This document shows, piece by piece, positions 43,202 to 52,634 of a stretch of DNA of 53,308 bases. Made by a program: the position numbers and the translations under genes. Position 1 is the first letter of the stretch; every line of letters starts with the position of its first letter. The notes beneath the pieces are model-generated. The model was not told the DNA's origin. It did no database searches and saw only the letters and a list, made by a program, of their open reading frames with translations. The stretch is from Nocardiopsis sp. MG754419 (GTDB lineage Bacteria > Actinomycetota > Actinomycetes > Streptosporangiales > Streptosporangiaceae): NCBI RefSeq assembly GCF_018207095.1, contig NZ_QOCZ01000019.1:1-53308 (forward strand). The letters are read 5' to 3'.

Positions 43202-44419
43202 ATGGCCAAGATCAAGGTCGAGAACCCCGTAGTCGAGCTCGACGGCGACGAGATGACCCGGATCATCTGGTCCTTCATCAAGGACCGACTGATCCTTCCG
43301 TACCTCGACGTCGACCTCAAGTACTACGACCTGGGCATCGAGGAGCGCGACCGCACCGACGACCAGATCACCGTCGACGCCGCGAACGCCATCAAGGAGC
43401 ACGGCGTCGGCGTCAAGTGCGCCACCATCACGCCCGACGAGGCCCGGGTCGAGGAGTTCGGCCTCAAGAAGATGTGGCGGTCGCCCAACGGCACCATCCG
43501 CAACATCCTCGGCGGGGTCGTCTTCCGCGAGCCCATCATCTGTGAGAACGTGCCGCGGCTGGTGCCGGGCTGGACCAAGCCGGTCATCATCGGCCGTCAC
43601 GCCCACGGCGACCAGTACAAGGCCACCGACTTCAAGGTCCCCGGCCCCGGTACGGTCACCATGACCTACACCCCGGCCGACGGCAGCCAGCCCGTCGAGT
43701 TCGACATCGCCGAGTTCCCCGAGGCCGGCGGCGTCGCGATGGGCATGTACAACTTCCGGCGGTCCATCGAGGACTTCGCCCGCGCCAGCCTGAACTACGG
43801 CCTGGACCGCAACTACCCGGTCTACATGTCGACCAAGAACACGATCCTCAAGGCCTACGACGGCATGTTCAAGGACGTGTTCGAGGAGATCTTCGAGAAC
43901 GAGTTCAAGGACGAGTTCGCCGCCGCGGGCCTGACCTACGAGCACCGCCTCATCGACGACATGGTCGCCGCCGCGCTCAAGTGGGACGGCGGCTACGTCT
44001 GGGCCTGCAAGAACTACGACGGTGACGTCCAGTCCGACACCGTGGCCCAGGGCTTCGGTTCGCTCGGCCTGATGACCTCCGTGCTGCGCACCGCCGACGG
44101 CCGCACCGTCGAGGCCGAGGCCGCCCACGGCACCGTGACCCGTCACTACCGCCAGCACCAGCAGGGCAAGCCCACCTCGACCAACCCGATCGCCTCCATC
44201 TACGCGTGGACCCGCGGTCTGGAGCACCGGGGCAAGCTGGACAACACCCCGAAGGTCGTCGAGTTCGCCAACACCCTCGAGGACGTCGTCATCAAGACCG
44301 TCGAGGGCGGCCAGATGACCAAGGACCTCGCGCTGCTGGTCGGCGGCGACCAGGAGTGGCTCACCACCGAGCAGTTCCTCGCCGCGCTGGACGAGAACCT
44401 GAGCAAGCGCCTCGCCTAG
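43202..44419 (+). CDS. icd: NADP-dependent isocitrate dehydrogenase
   Basis: 405-residue homodimeric type II enzyme (eukaryotic-like), oxidatively decarboxylating isocitrate to 2-oxoglutarate in the TCA cycle. It begins [21 protein letters not shown], and contains the isocitrate/metal motifs [37 protein letters not shown] and the NADP-specifying [25 protein letters not shown]. Start ATG 43202 with AAGGGA upstream. No terminator is obvious immediately after the stop. It follows folD and DUF3017 as in related genomes. Confidence 0.97.
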   Translation: MAKIKVENPVVELDGDEMTRIIWSFIKDRLILPYLDVDLKYYDLGIEERDRTDDQITVDAANAIKEHGVGVKCATITPDEARVEEFGLKKMWRSPNGTIRNILGGVVFREPIICENVPRLVPGWTKPVIIGRHAHGDQYKATDFKVPGPGTVTMTYTPADGSQPVEFDIAEFPEAGGVAMGMYNFRRSIEDFARASLNYGLDRNYPVYMSTKNTILKAYDGMFKDVFEEIFENEFKDEFAAAGLTYEHRLIDDMVAAALKWDGGYVWACKNYDGDVQSDTVAQGFGSLGLMTSVLRTADGRTVEAEAAHGTVTRHYRQHQQGKPTSTNPIASIYAWTRGLEHRGKLDNTPKVVEFANTLEDVVIKTVEGGQMTKDLALLVGGDQEWLTTEQFLAALDENLSKRLA

Positions 44420-44739
44420 TCACGAGCCGTCGATCCTCGCGGGGGCGTCATGAGCCGACGCCCGCGGTGAGATCCCGGTCACGCCCGGGTGTCCCCATGG
44501 GGGCGCCCGGGCTTCGTCGTGTCGGGGGTGTCCGGTGCTTCGGTGGGGAGAGACGCGCGGAACGCCGCCTTCGTGTGGGTTCGTGCCGGCGCCTCGGGTC
44601 AACTTTCCCGGGGCGTTTCCCGTGTTCGGGTCCCACGGGAAGAGCGGCGGTGGGAGGATGACGGAGGCGGGAGAGAGTTCCCGCACCTAGTGCGACGTAT
44701 GACACGTGCACACGATTCGCACCTTTGATGAACTTTGAC

Positions 44740-44899
44740 CTATGGTGGAGTCACGCCGGTGCGAACCGGCAGGCCAGAGCGGGTTTCACGCCCCTCGGCC
44801 ACCACGAGCCGACGTGCCGGCCGTGCGCCCGCTGGGGGGTAGGCGCGCACAGTACGGAACGTCACGAAGAAGGGCCCGTCACTCCGGTGACGGGCCCTT
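44740..44899 (+). ncRNA. Candidate small RNA or structured leader
   Basis: Part of a 640-base gene-free gap between icd and the convergent LCP gene. It contains a perfect hairpin with a GNRA loop, GCCGGT-GCGA-ACCGGC (44755-44770), a second stem CGGC-N8-GCCG, a GTGCG-CC/GG-CGCAC stem near 44830-44850, and ends in a strong terminator. No reading frame looks coding. A TTGACC/TATGGT-like stretch lies at its start. It matches no RNA family I can recall; cobalamin, ydaO, SRP, RNase P, tmRNA and 6C RNA do not fit. Confidence 0.35.
44870..44899 (+). terminator. Strong terminator hairpin
   Basis: Perfect 13-bp arms AAGGGCCCGTCAC / GTGACGGGCCCTT, TCCG loop, then CGCCTTTCTCC. Confidence 0.85.
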
Positions 44900-44975
44900 C
44901 GCCTTTCTCCACCCCCGCCGCTCGACCCCGCCTCGCACCCGGTGCCCTCGCACGGTCCGGGCGGGCCCACACGAC

Positions 44976-45031
44976 GCCGGCCCCCGCACCGGCCGGGGGT
45001 GTTCTCCCCAAGGGCGGTGACGGGGGCCGGC
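44976..45031 (-). terminator. Terminator of the LCP gene
   Basis: Perfect 11-bp arms GCCGGCCCCCG / CGGGGGCCGGC enclosing an inner CCGGCC-rich structure, 30 bases past the stop. Confidence 0.65.
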
Positions 45032-45060
45032 GGCACGGAGCGACGGACCCGTCGGCGTGG

Positions 45061-46317
45061 TCAGTCCTGCATGGCCTCCTCGGGGATGGGGTCGCCCTCG
45101 CGCATGGCGTCGAACATCAGCTCCGACCTGCCCTCGTCCCACAGCACGACCGAGCCCACACCGTCCAGGGTGGGGGTGTCGCCGACCGGCACGGCGGTGG
45201 TCTGGGTGCCGCCGCGCATGGCCAGCATCATCGTCGCCAGGTGGCGCAGCTTGTCGCCCTCGTCGACCATGAAGGTGTCGGTGCCGGCGAGCACCAGCGG
45301 CACCGCCTTGAAGGGGTTGAACATCGTCGAGGGTGCGCTCGACTCCTGGATCAGCGCCGAGAAGAACTCGCGCTGGCGCTGGATCCGGTCGAGGTCGGCG
45401 CGGGGCGTGGCACGCGTACGGACGTAGCCCAGGGCCGTGCCGCCGTCCATCTCCTGGCACCCGGCCTCGATGTCCAGACCCGCCTTCGGATCCACCATCG
45501 GCTCCTCGGGGCACAGCTCCACGCCGCCGACGGCGTCCACCAGGTCGACGAAGCCGCCCATGCCGATCTCCACGTAGTGGTCGATCCGGACACCGGAGGC
45601 CTGCTCGAAGGACTGGACGAGCGGCGCGGGACCACCACAGACCTCCTCGCCGTCCTCACCGGTACCGCACACGGAGTCGGCGAACGCGGTGTTGATCTTG
45701 TTGTCGGCGTATCCGGGGATGGCCATCGGCACGTAGGAGTCGCGGGGCACGCTCACGATCGTGGGCTCGCCGTCCCCGCGCGGCATGTACAGGATCATGA
45801 TCGTGTCGGTGCGGCGGCCCTCGGCGCGACCGGTCGCCAGCTCCTGGATCTGGTCGTCGTCCAGGCCGTCACGGCTGTCGGACCCCACGATCATGTAGGT
45901 GGTGCCCCGGGCGCGGTCCGGTCGGCCGTCGTAGTCCTGCAGGGCCTCGACCCGTTCCAGCCGGGAGTTCGCCCACAGGTAGAAGCCCGTGGGCAGCAGC
46001 AGGACCAGTGCCAACACGATGATCGCGGTGTTGCGGAAGCGCTTCCGGCGCTGTTCCTTGGCGCGGCGCTTGATGCCGCGTCCGTCGTACTCGCGTCCCT
46101 CACTGTGGGTGGGGCGTCTGCGGGGGCGGTGCGGCGGCACCTGGTCGGCGGGGGGCAGCCTCCGTGTCTCGCCGACCACGCGCTGCTCGGACTCACGGGA
46201 GCGGTAGAGCTTCTCGAAGGCGTCCGGCTTGTCCGGATTGCCGGATCGCCGGAACACGCCGGCCCGGTCGTGCTCGCCGGTCGAGCCGGGTTCTCCCCGA
46301 TGTCGTCGGTCAGCCAT
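45061..46317 (-). CDS. LytR-CpsA-Psr (LCP) family glycopolymer ligase
   Basis: 418 residues. A long basic cytosolic start (1-95) is followed by one membrane helix (TAIIVLALVLLLPTGFYLWA, about 96-115) and an extracellular LCP domain: YMIVGSDSRDG, RRTDTIMILYMPRGDG, VSVPRDSYVPMAIPGYADNKINTAF, and GGVELCPEEPMVDPKAGLDI, then LGYVRTRATPRADLDRIQRQREF with the arginines that bind the lipid pyrophosphate. LCP proteins attach glycopolymers such as teichoic acids, arabinogalactan or capsule to peptidoglycan. It could anchor the polysaccharide made 8-27 kb away, but wall teichoic acid attachment is an equal option. ATG 46317; the galactokinase-like gene lies 140 bases upstream on the same strand. Confidence 0.92.
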   Translation of the reverse strand: MADRRHRGEPGSTGEHDRAGVFRRSGNPDKPDAFEKLYRSRESEQRVVGETRRLPPADQVPPHRPRRRPTHSEGREYDGRGIKRRAKEQRRKRFRNTAIIVLALVLLLPTGFYLWANSRLERVEALQDYDGRPDRARGTTYMIVGSDSRDGLDDDQIQELATGRAEGRRTDTIMILYMPRGDGEPTIVSVPRDSYVPMAIPGYADNKINTAFADSVCGTGEDGEEVCGGPAPLVQSFEQASGVRIDHYVEIGMGGFVDLVDAVGGVELCPEEPMVDPKAGLDIEAGCQEMDGGTALGYVRTRATPRADLDRIQRQREFFSALIQESSAPSTMFNPFKAVPLVLAGTDTFMVDEGDKLRHLATMMLAMRGGTQTTAVPVGDTPTLDGVGSVVLWDEGRSELMFDAMREGDPIPEEAMQD

Positions 46318-46456
46318 GGAATCGCCTATCTGCTCCGCGCCGTGTGTCGCTCTACAGGACCTTCGTCCTTTGTGATCGCTGACAGGGTAGTCCGGTTCGA
46401 TTCGATCCCCGTCAAGGAGTCGGGACGGTGGAACCGGACGCTCCCACGCGAGGGGA

Positions 46457-47578
46457 TCAGTCCACCCGGCGGGCCCCCTCGGCGGGCACCGCCACCCGGA
46501 CCCGGGGCTCGGGGCGCCCCCGACCTCGGAAGGCCTCGCGGACCCCCGCGGCGACGTCCTCCACCCGGTCCGACGGGACCAGGGCGAAGGCGGTTCCCGC
46601 CCATCCGGTCATGCGGGCGCCCCGGGCCCCCGACCGGGCGGCCGCCTCCACCGCGGCCTCCACGGTGCGCAGGGGCAGGTCGAACCCGCGCAGGGACAGG
46701 TGCGAGGCGGACAGGACGGGTCCCACCTCGCCGCACCGGTCGGTCCGCAGCAGGCCGACCGTCGCGTTGAGACGGTGGATCTCGGTGGCGGCGAACTCCA
46801 CCCGCTCGCGCAGCACGGGGTGCTGGATCCCGCGCAGGGTCGCCGGCAGGTCCTGGATGGAGCGGAGCGGACCGAGCAGCTCCTCCGCCCGGGTCAGTTC
46901 CGCCGCGCGCGTCGGGCGCGGGTCGCGCCGGGGGAGCGCGCCGGTGTCCATGACGACCAGGCGCAGGTCGGCCGCGGTCAGGTCGAACGGGAACAAGGCC
47001 GCGCGTCCACTGCCCTGGTTCACCCGCACGACCTGTCCGGACCGCGCGGTCAGGCACACCCGACGGGCCACCGGCAGGTCCTCGGGCAGGTCGGCCCCGG
47101 CCAGATCGGCCAGGGCGAGGGTCACGGCGGCGCCCAGCGCCGCGGCGTACCCCAACGAGGAGTGGGCGGGCAGGTCCGCGCCGAACACGACTCGCAGCCC
47201 CTGTCCGTCGCTCAGGAGACCGCAGGCGCGGGCGGAGGCGGCGACGGACTCCACCTCGCGGGCTGCGCGATGCCGCTCGCTCAGCGGCCCGTGGGGCGTC
47301 GCCGTCCGCGTGCGCCCGTCCTCGGTCGGTCCGACCGCCGCGGTCACCCCCCACGGCAGGGCGGCGAACAGGGCGGGACCACCGATGGCCGCGGTCTGTT
47401 CGCCCATGAGCGCGAGACGCCCCGGCGCGTGCCACAGCCCCGCCGGCTCGGTGCCGAACCACTTCACGAACCCGGCGTTCAACGAGGCCGGTCCCGGCGC
47501 CGCCCCCGGCCACGACCCGACCGGACCACCGTCGCGCGCCCCCAGCACCGCGCGCACCCGCGCCTCGGTGACACCCAC
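46457..47578 (-). CDS. Galactokinase-like GHMP protein with degenerate active site
   Basis: 373-residue protein with galactokinase order of motifs but key positions altered. The N-terminal GRxNLIGEHTDY box reads GRLALMGEQTAAIGG (53-67): Arg present, His-Thr-Asp-Tyr lost. The GHMP ATP loop (GLSSSAALE) reads HSSLGYAAALGAA (139-151). The MDQ motif with the catalytic Asp reads VNQGSGRAALF (186-196), Asn instead of Asp. The final motif is ARMTGWAGTAFALV rather than RMTGGGFGGC. No signal peptide. GTG 47578 is chosen as an in-frame start with GGGGG upstream; earlier in-frame codons lack gene-like use. It may be inactive or act on another substrate. Confidence 0.75.
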   Translation of the reverse strand: MGVTEARVRAVLGARDGGPVGSWPGAAPGPASLNAGFVKWFGTEPAGLWHAPGRLALMGEQTAAIGGPALFAALPWGVTAAVGPTEDGRTRTATPHGPLSERHRAAREVESVAASARACGLLSDGQGLRVVFGADLPAHSSLGYAAALGAAVTLALADLAGADLPEDLPVARRVCLTARSGQVVRVNQGSGRAALFPFDLTAADLRLVVMDTGALPRRDPRPTRAAELTRAEELLGPLRSIQDLPATLRGIQHPVLRERVEFAATEIHRLNATVGLLRTDRCGEVGPVLSASHLSLRGFDLPLRTVEAAVEAAARSGARGARMTGWAGTAFALVPSDRVEDVAAGVREAFRGRGRPEPRVRVAVPAEGARRVD

Positions 47579-47710
47579 GTCCCGACCCCCGTCATCTCGG
47601 TGAACTCCGGGTTCAAGTTTGCCGTGGGTTCGGTACCACCCGGGCGTGGGGTTTTCCCCACCCCACCCGGGGGGTTTAGGTTGGCGCTCGATCAAGGAGG
47701 ATGCGAACGC

Positions 47711-48844
47711 ATGGCGGCACTGTCGGAACGGGCCGGGGAAGCGGCCCTTCGTTACCGGAACCTGGCGATGGACACCTACTGGGAGCTACGGCGCCGGTAC
47801 CCGTTCTTCGACCACCTGGTGCGGGCCGCCGAGCGGTACTCGGATCGCAACGGCAGCCAGTTGGCGGGGGCGGTCACCTACTTCGCCTTCCTGTCGTTCT
47901 TCCCGCTCCTGGCGTTGGCCTTCGCGGTCGTGGGTTTCCTGGCGGCGCAGGAGGTGGAGCTCACCCGGTACCTGGAGCAGGCGCTGGACGAGGTGCTGCC
48001 GGGACTGTCCCAGCAGTTGCCGATGGAACAGATCGCCGACGCCCGGGTCGGCGCGAGCGTCATCGGCGCGCTCGGTCTGCTGTACGCGGGCCTGAACGCC
48101 GTGTCGTACCTGCGGCAGGCGCTCCACTCGATCTGGTTGAAGAGCCTGAGACAGGGCCCCAACTACCTGCTCCGCAAAATGGGCGACCTGGTGTTCATGC
48201 TCGGACTCGGCATCGCGCTGCTGTTCACGGTCGCCTTCACCAGCGTCATGCAGAACGCGACGGTCTGGCTCCTGTCGTTGGTGGGCCTGGACGGGTCGTT
48301 GCCGGCCAACCTCGCGTTGCGCCTCCTGGCGCTGGTGATCGCGATCGGCGTGAACATGTTCCTGTTCCTGCTCGTGTTCGCGTTGCTGTCGGGGGCGGGC
48401 CGGCCCACCCGGGCGATGTGGCGCGGCGCGCTGCTCGGCGCGGTGGGGTTCGAGGTGCTCAAGAACCTGGCGGCGACCCTGCTGGCGGGCACGCTCAGCA
48501 ACCCGCTCTACGCGTCCTTCGCGGTCCTGGTCGGTCTGCTGGTGTGGATCAACCTGGTGATGCGCGTGGTGCTGTTCAGCGCCGCGTGGACGGCGACCTG
48601 GCTGCCGCTGCCGCCGCCGTACACCGGGTCCCTGCCGTTGCCGGAGGAGACCGGTGTCGAGTGGACCCGGTCGATCCCGGTGCTGCGTCCGAGCGAGCGG
48701 GACCTGGCGGAGCGTCGGTGGGCCCGGCGGGTCCTGGCCGTGGGGCTGTCGCTGGTGGGCGCCACGGTGGCCGCGGTGGGTGCCGCGTCCTTGCTGGGCC
48801 GTGGATCGGACGAGGTCGAGGGCCGGAAAAGTTCTGTTCGGTGA
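47711..48844 (+). CDS. YihY/ribonuclease-BN-like membrane protein
   Basis: 377-residue inner-membrane protein with six hydrophobic segments. Family signatures are GAVTYFAFLSFFPLLALAFAVVGF near residues 55-79, GALGLLYAGLNAVSYLRQALHSIW near 118-141, and LYASFAVLVGLLVWINLVMR near 270-290. YihY proteins were once called RNase BN, but the RNase BN name belongs to another protein; function is unknown. ATG 47711 has GGAGG ten bases upstream. Divergent from the galactokinase-like gene. Confidence 0.88.
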   Translation: MAALSERAGEAALRYRNLAMDTYWELRRRYPFFDHLVRAAERYSDRNGSQLAGAVTYFAFLSFFPLLALAFAVVGFLAAQEVELTRYLEQALDEVLPGLSQQLPMEQIADARVGASVIGALGLLYAGLNAVSYLRQALHSIWLKSLRQGPNYLLRKMGDLVFMLGLGIALLFTVAFTSVMQNATVWLLSLVGLDGSLPANLALRLLALVIAIGVNMFLFLLVFALLSGAGRPTRAMWRGALLGAVGFEVLKNLAATLLAGTLSNPLYASFAVLVGLLVWINLVMRVVLFSAAWTATWLPLPPPYTGSLPLPEETGVEWTRSIPVLRPSERDLAERRWARRVLAVGLSLVGATVAAVGAASLLGRGSDEVEGRKSSVR

Positions 48845-48979
48845 ATTCCTCCGTTTATTGATCGTTGAGTCCGTATGCGTAACGCTTACGGTGGGTAGTG
48901 CTCCCGTGTCCCGGTCGACCGGCGCGCCGGGCCGAGTGGTGCGACGGCCGACCGGTCGTCCACACCTTGCGGAGGGCAG

Positions 48980-50152
48980 ATGGGAATCGCATTCAAGTCG
49001 TCCGAGCGTGCGACCTTAGGCGTGGAGTGGGAACTCCAGATCGTCGATCGCAACAGCCGCCACCTGCGACAGGAGGCACAACAACTCCTCGCTGATCTCC
49101 CCGATCTCAGTACGGACGCGGCCGTTCCACCGTTGCGCCACGAACTCATGCAGTCCCAGGTGGAGGTGGTGACGGGGATCTGCGAGACGGTGGACGAGGC
49201 CAAACGGGACCTGGCCCGCAACGTCGGTCGGATGCAGGAGGTGTTGGGGCCACGCGACGCCCTCCTGACCTGCTCGGGTACCCATCCGATGGACGACTGG
49301 AGGGACCAGAGCCTCAGCCCCGGTGAGCGCTACCACGAACTCGTCGAGCAGATGCAGTGGCTGGCGCGGCGCATCCTCACCTGCGGGGTCCACGTGCACG
49401 TCGGCGTGCGCGATCAGGAGAAGGCCATTCCGATCGTGAACGCGCTCGCGAAGTACATCCCTCATTTCCTCGCTTTGAGCGCTTCGTCCCCTTTCTGGGG
49501 CGGCTACGACACGGGGCTCGCCTCCGCGCGGTCCATCGTTTTCGGAGCGCTCCCCACCAGCGGGCCGCCGCCGAACCTCTCCGGGTGGCCCGCTTTCGAG
49601 GAATACCTCGAAACCCTTCACCGGGCAGGTACCATCACCTCTATCAAGGAAGTGTGGTGGGACATCCGTCCACACCCGGATTTCGGCACCATCGAGATCC
49701 GGATGTTCGACGGGATTCCCACCTTGCGCGAAGTGGGAATGGCCGCCGCTCTCTCCCAGAGTCTGGTGGAGCTGTTCGATCACCAGCTCGACCGCGGGTA
49801 CGGCTTGCCCAGCCCGCCGTCCTGGGTGGTGAAGGACAACAAGTGGCGGGCCACCCGCTACGGACTCGACGCTCGTGTCATCACGGACGCACACGGAACC
49901 ACCGTTCCGATCCGCGACGACCTGTACGAGCTGGTCCGCGAGTTGACCCCGGTCGCCGCCCGCCTGGGCTGCGCGGAGGACCTGGACCTGATCTCCGAGA
50001 TCCTGGACAAGGGCGCCTCCTACGAACGCCAGCGGGCGGTCGTCTCCCAGGGCGGTTCGCTCCAGGACGTCGTGGATCTCCTGGCGGCCGAGTTCGTCGC
50101 GGACCCCACACGCGCCACGGTCGGCGTCGGCGACGGAGCCGGTGTGCGATAA
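48980..50152 (+). CDS. YbdK-type carboxylate-amine ligase (GCS2 family)
   Basis: 390 residues of the glutamate-cysteine ligase 2 fold. The N-terminal box TLGVEWELQIVD carries metal-binding Glu residues; further on PLRHELMQSQVEVVTGICETV, and CGVHVHVGVRDQEKAI, FWGGYDTGLASARSIVFGALPTSGPPP, and WWDIRPHPDFGTIEIRMFDG. In E. coli YbdK has weak glutamate-cysteine ligase activity; in actinobacteria EgtA and related proteins use the fold for other peptide bonds. ATG 48980 with GGAGGG five bases upstream. The M20 gene follows by 31 bases. Confidence 0.85.
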   Translation: MGIAFKSSERATLGVEWELQIVDRNSRHLRQEAQQLLADLPDLSTDAAVPPLRHELMQSQVEVVTGICETVDEAKRDLARNVGRMQEVLGPRDALLTCSGTHPMDDWRDQSLSPGERYHELVEQMQWLARRILTCGVHVHVGVRDQEKAIPIVNALAKYIPHFLALSASSPFWGGYDTGLASARSIVFGALPTSGPPPNLSGWPAFEEYLETLHRAGTITSIKEVWWDIRPHPDFGTIEIRMFDGIPTLREVGMAAALSQSLVELFDHQLDRGYGLPSPPSWVVKDNKWRATRYGLDARVITDAHGTTVPIRDDLYELVRELTPVAARLGCAEDLDLISEILDKGASYERQRAVVSQGGSLQDVVDLLAAEFVADPTRATVGVGDGAGVR

Positions 50153-50183
50153 CGACGGGCGAAGTAGTAGAGGGGACCCTCCA

Positions 50184-51419
50184 ATGCGGGGACGTGACCT
50201 GCCGGAACAGTTGACCGCTTTTCTGGCGCGCCATGAACGGGAGCTCACGGGCTTCCGCCGGGACCTGCACATGCACCCGGAGCTCGCGTTCGCGGAGCAC
50301 CGCACCACGGGTCGACTCGCCGAACGCCTACGCGCGGTCGGACTACAACCCAAGGAACTCCCCCAGGGCACCGGTCTGATCTGCGACGTCGGCGACGGTC
50401 CGGGCCCCCTCGTCGCCCTGCGCGCCGACATCGACGCGCTCCCCCTGACCGATGAGAAGGACGTCCCCTACCACTCCACCGTCCCGGGCGTCGCGCACGC
50501 CTGCGGACACGACGTGCACACCACGGTCCTGCTGGCCACGGGGATCTTCCTCGCCCAGCAGGCCCGTGCGGGTGCGCTGCCCGGCCGTGTGCGACTCTTC
50601 TTCCAGCCCGCCGAGGAGCTTCCCGGCGGGGCGGTGGAGGTGGTCGACGCGGGCGGCATGGAGGGCGTGGAACGCGTCTTCGCCCTGCACTGCGACCCCC
50701 GTCTCATGGTCGGCAAGGTCGGCTTGCGCACCGGCGGCATCACCGCCGCCTGCGACCAGCTCATGGTCCGCCTGTCCGGCCCCGGTGGGCACACCGCCCG
50801 TCCGCACCTGACCTCCGACCTCGTCTACGCGCTGGGCAAGGTCGTCACCGAACTGCCCGCCGCGCTGTCCCGACGCATCGACCCGCGGGCCGGGTTCAGC
50901 CTGGTCTGGGGTCGGGTCAGCGCCGGTTCGGCCCCCAACGTCATCCCCGACGACGCCGTGGCCGAGGGCACGGTGCGCTGCCTGGACGACGAGGCCTGGC
51001 ACCAGGCCCCCGACATCGTCAAGGGCCTGGTGGAGTCGGTGGCCGGCGCCTACGGGGCCGACGCCGAGGTCACCTACCGTCGTGGGGTGCCGCCCACCAT
51101 CAACGAGGCCACCAGCGTCGACATCATGCGTGAGGCCGTCACCCTGGCCCTGGGCGCCGACGCGGTCGCCGCCACCCCGCAGAGCCTGGGCGGCGAGGAC
51201 TTCGCCTGGTACCTGGAGCACGCGCCCGGCGCACTGGCCCGGCTGGGCACCCACTCCCCGGACTGGGACGGGCCCATGCTCGACCTGCACCGGGGCACCT
51301 TCGACGTGGACGAGCGCGCCATCGGCGTGGGCACGCGCTTCATGGTCACCACCGCCCTCACCGCGCTGTGGGACATCACCCGCGAGGGCCTGCACGCGGA
51401 CCGGGAGGCACTGGCCTGA
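50184..51419 (+). CDS. M20-family amidohydrolase
   Basis: 411-residue metallo-amidohydrolase of the M20D type (IAA-amino acid/N-acyl-amino acid hydrolases, hippurate hydrolase). Zinc-ligand motifs: GFRRDLHMHPELAFAEHRT, VAHACGHDVHTTVLLATG, FFQPAEELPGGA, VFALHCDP; the C-terminal dimerisation domain contains LMVRLSGPGGHTARPH. C-terminus has SLGGEDFAWYLEHAPG, the other metal Glu and Asp. ATG 50184 has GAGGGGA seven bases away. It probably cleaves an N-acyl group from amino acids; substrate unknown. Follows the YbdK gene and may be co-transcribed. Confidence 0.92.
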   Translation: MRGRDLPEQLTAFLARHERELTGFRRDLHMHPELAFAEHRTTGRLAERLRAVGLQPKELPQGTGLICDVGDGPGPLVALRADIDALPLTDEKDVPYHSTVPGVAHACGHDVHTTVLLATGIFLAQQARAGALPGRVRLFFQPAEELPGGAVEVVDAGGMEGVERVFALHCDPRLMVGKVGLRTGGITAACDQLMVRLSGPGGHTARPHLTSDLVYALGKVVTELPAALSRRIDPRAGFSLVWGRVSAGSAPNVIPDDAVAEGTVRCLDDEAWHQAPDIVKGLVESVAGAYGADAEVTYRRGVPPTINEATSVDIMREAVTLALGADAVAATPQSLGGEDFAWYLEHAPGALARLGTHSPDWDGPMLDLHRGTFDVDERAIGVGTRFMVTTALTALWDITREGLHADREALA

Positions 51420-51536
51420 GCCGGCCGCGTCCGTCCTCGGCGGCGCTCCCGCCCGGATCAGGGGCTTCTGCCGGATTCTCGGCAACTTCGTGTCGCCGTG
51501 TCGGGTCCGCTCGCGCCCCAATGGCATCCTGAGTGC

Positions 51537-52634
51537 ATGAACCAGCCACTCACTGTCGAACAGATCCGACGCGCGCCCAAGGTGCTCCTGCACGACCACC
51601 TCGACGGCGGCCTCCGTCCGTCCACGGTGGTCGAACTGGCCCGCGAGTCGGGTTACACGGGACTGCCCACCCACGACCCGGTGGAGCTGGGTCGGTGGTT
51701 CCGCGACGCCTCCGATTCCGGTTCGCTGGAGCGGTACCTGGAGACCTTCGCGCACACCACGGCGGTCATGCAGTCCCGTGAGGCCCTGGTGCGGGTCGCC
51801 GCGGAGGCGGCCGAGGACCTCGCGGCCGACGGTGTGGTCTACGCCGAGCAGCGCTACGCCCCCGAACAGCACCTGGAGGGCGGGCTCACCTTGGAGGAGG
51901 TCGTCGAGGCCGTCCAGGAAGGGCTGGAACTGGGGGAGAAGCGCGCCGCCGACGCCGGTCGGACCATCCGCACCGGTCAGTTGGTGACCGCCATGCGCCA
52001 CGCGGCCCGCTCCTCGGAGATCGCCGAACTGGCGGTCCGCTACCGCGACGCCGGGGTGTCCGGTTTCGACATCGCGGGCGCGGAGGCCGGCAACCCGCCC
52101 ACCCGTCACCTGGACGCGTTCGAGTACCTGCGCCGCGAGAACTTCCACTTCACGATCCACGCCGGCGAGGCGTTCGGGCTGCCCTCCATCTGGGAGGCGC
52201 TCCAGTGGTGCGGTTGCGACCGCCTCGGCCACGGCGTGCGCATCATCGACGACATCACCGTCGAGGAGAACGGCGTGCCCCGTCTGGGTCGGCTGGCCCA
52301 GTACGTGCGCGACAAGCGCGTGCCGCTGGAGATGTGCCCCAGCTCCAACATCCAGACCGGCGCCGCCTCGTCCATCGCCGAGCACCCGATCGGGCTGCTG
52401 CGCGACCTGCGCTTCCGCGTGACCGTCAACACCGACAACCGCCTTCAGAGCGGTATCACCCTGTCGGAGGAGTTCGCCAAGCTCAGCGAGGCGTTCGACT
52501 ACGACTGGGACGACCTCCAGTGGTTCACGGTCAACGCCATGAAGTCCGCGTTCCTGCCGTTCGACCAGCGCCTGGCGCTCATCAACGGCATCATCAAGCC
52601 CGGGTTCGCGCAGTTGAAGTGGGCGACGCGCTGA
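51537..52634 (+). CDS. add: Adenosine deaminase
   Basis: 365-residue zinc enzyme that converts adenosine to inosine. HDHLDGG motif (residues 18-24) gives the first zinc His pair, [10 protein letters not shown] the third ligand and catalytic Glu, LGHGVRI the catalytic His, and [11 protein letters not shown] the final zinc-bound Asp. [10 protein letters not shown] is also typical. ATG 51537 is the family start. CATCCT six bases upstream may be a -10, so it could be leaderless; no ribosome-binding site is seen. The next gene starts at its stop codon (TGATG). Confidence 0.96.
   Translation: MNQPLTVEQIRRAPKVLLHDHLDGGLRPSTVVELARESGYTGLPTHDPVELGRWFRDASDSGSLERYLETFAHTTAVMQSREALVRVAAEAAEDLAADGVVYAEQRYAPEQHLEGGLTLEEVVEAVQEGLELGEKRAADAGRTIRTGQLVTAMRHAARSSEIAELAVRYRDAGVSGFDIAGAEAGNPPTRHLDAFEYLRRENFHFTIHAGEAFGLPSIWEALQWCGCDRLGHGVRIIDDITVEENGVPRLGRLAQYVRDKRVPLEMCPSSNIQTGAASSIAEHPIGLLRDLRFRVTVNTDNRLQSGITLSEEFAKLSEAFDYDWDDLQWFTVNAMKSAFLPFDQRLALINGIIKPGFAQLKWATR

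Noticed and set aside
44740-44899. Cobalamin riboswitch suggested by GCCGGTGCGAACCGGC
   Set aside because: The rest of the aptamer (CCCGC-x-ACTGT and the B12 box) is absent, and the element ends in a terminator pointing away from any gene it could control.
50343-52385. A 680-codon open frame on the - strand over the M20 and add genes
   Set aside because: Antisense of two well-supported enzymes; Gly/Val/Leu/His-rich without motifs.
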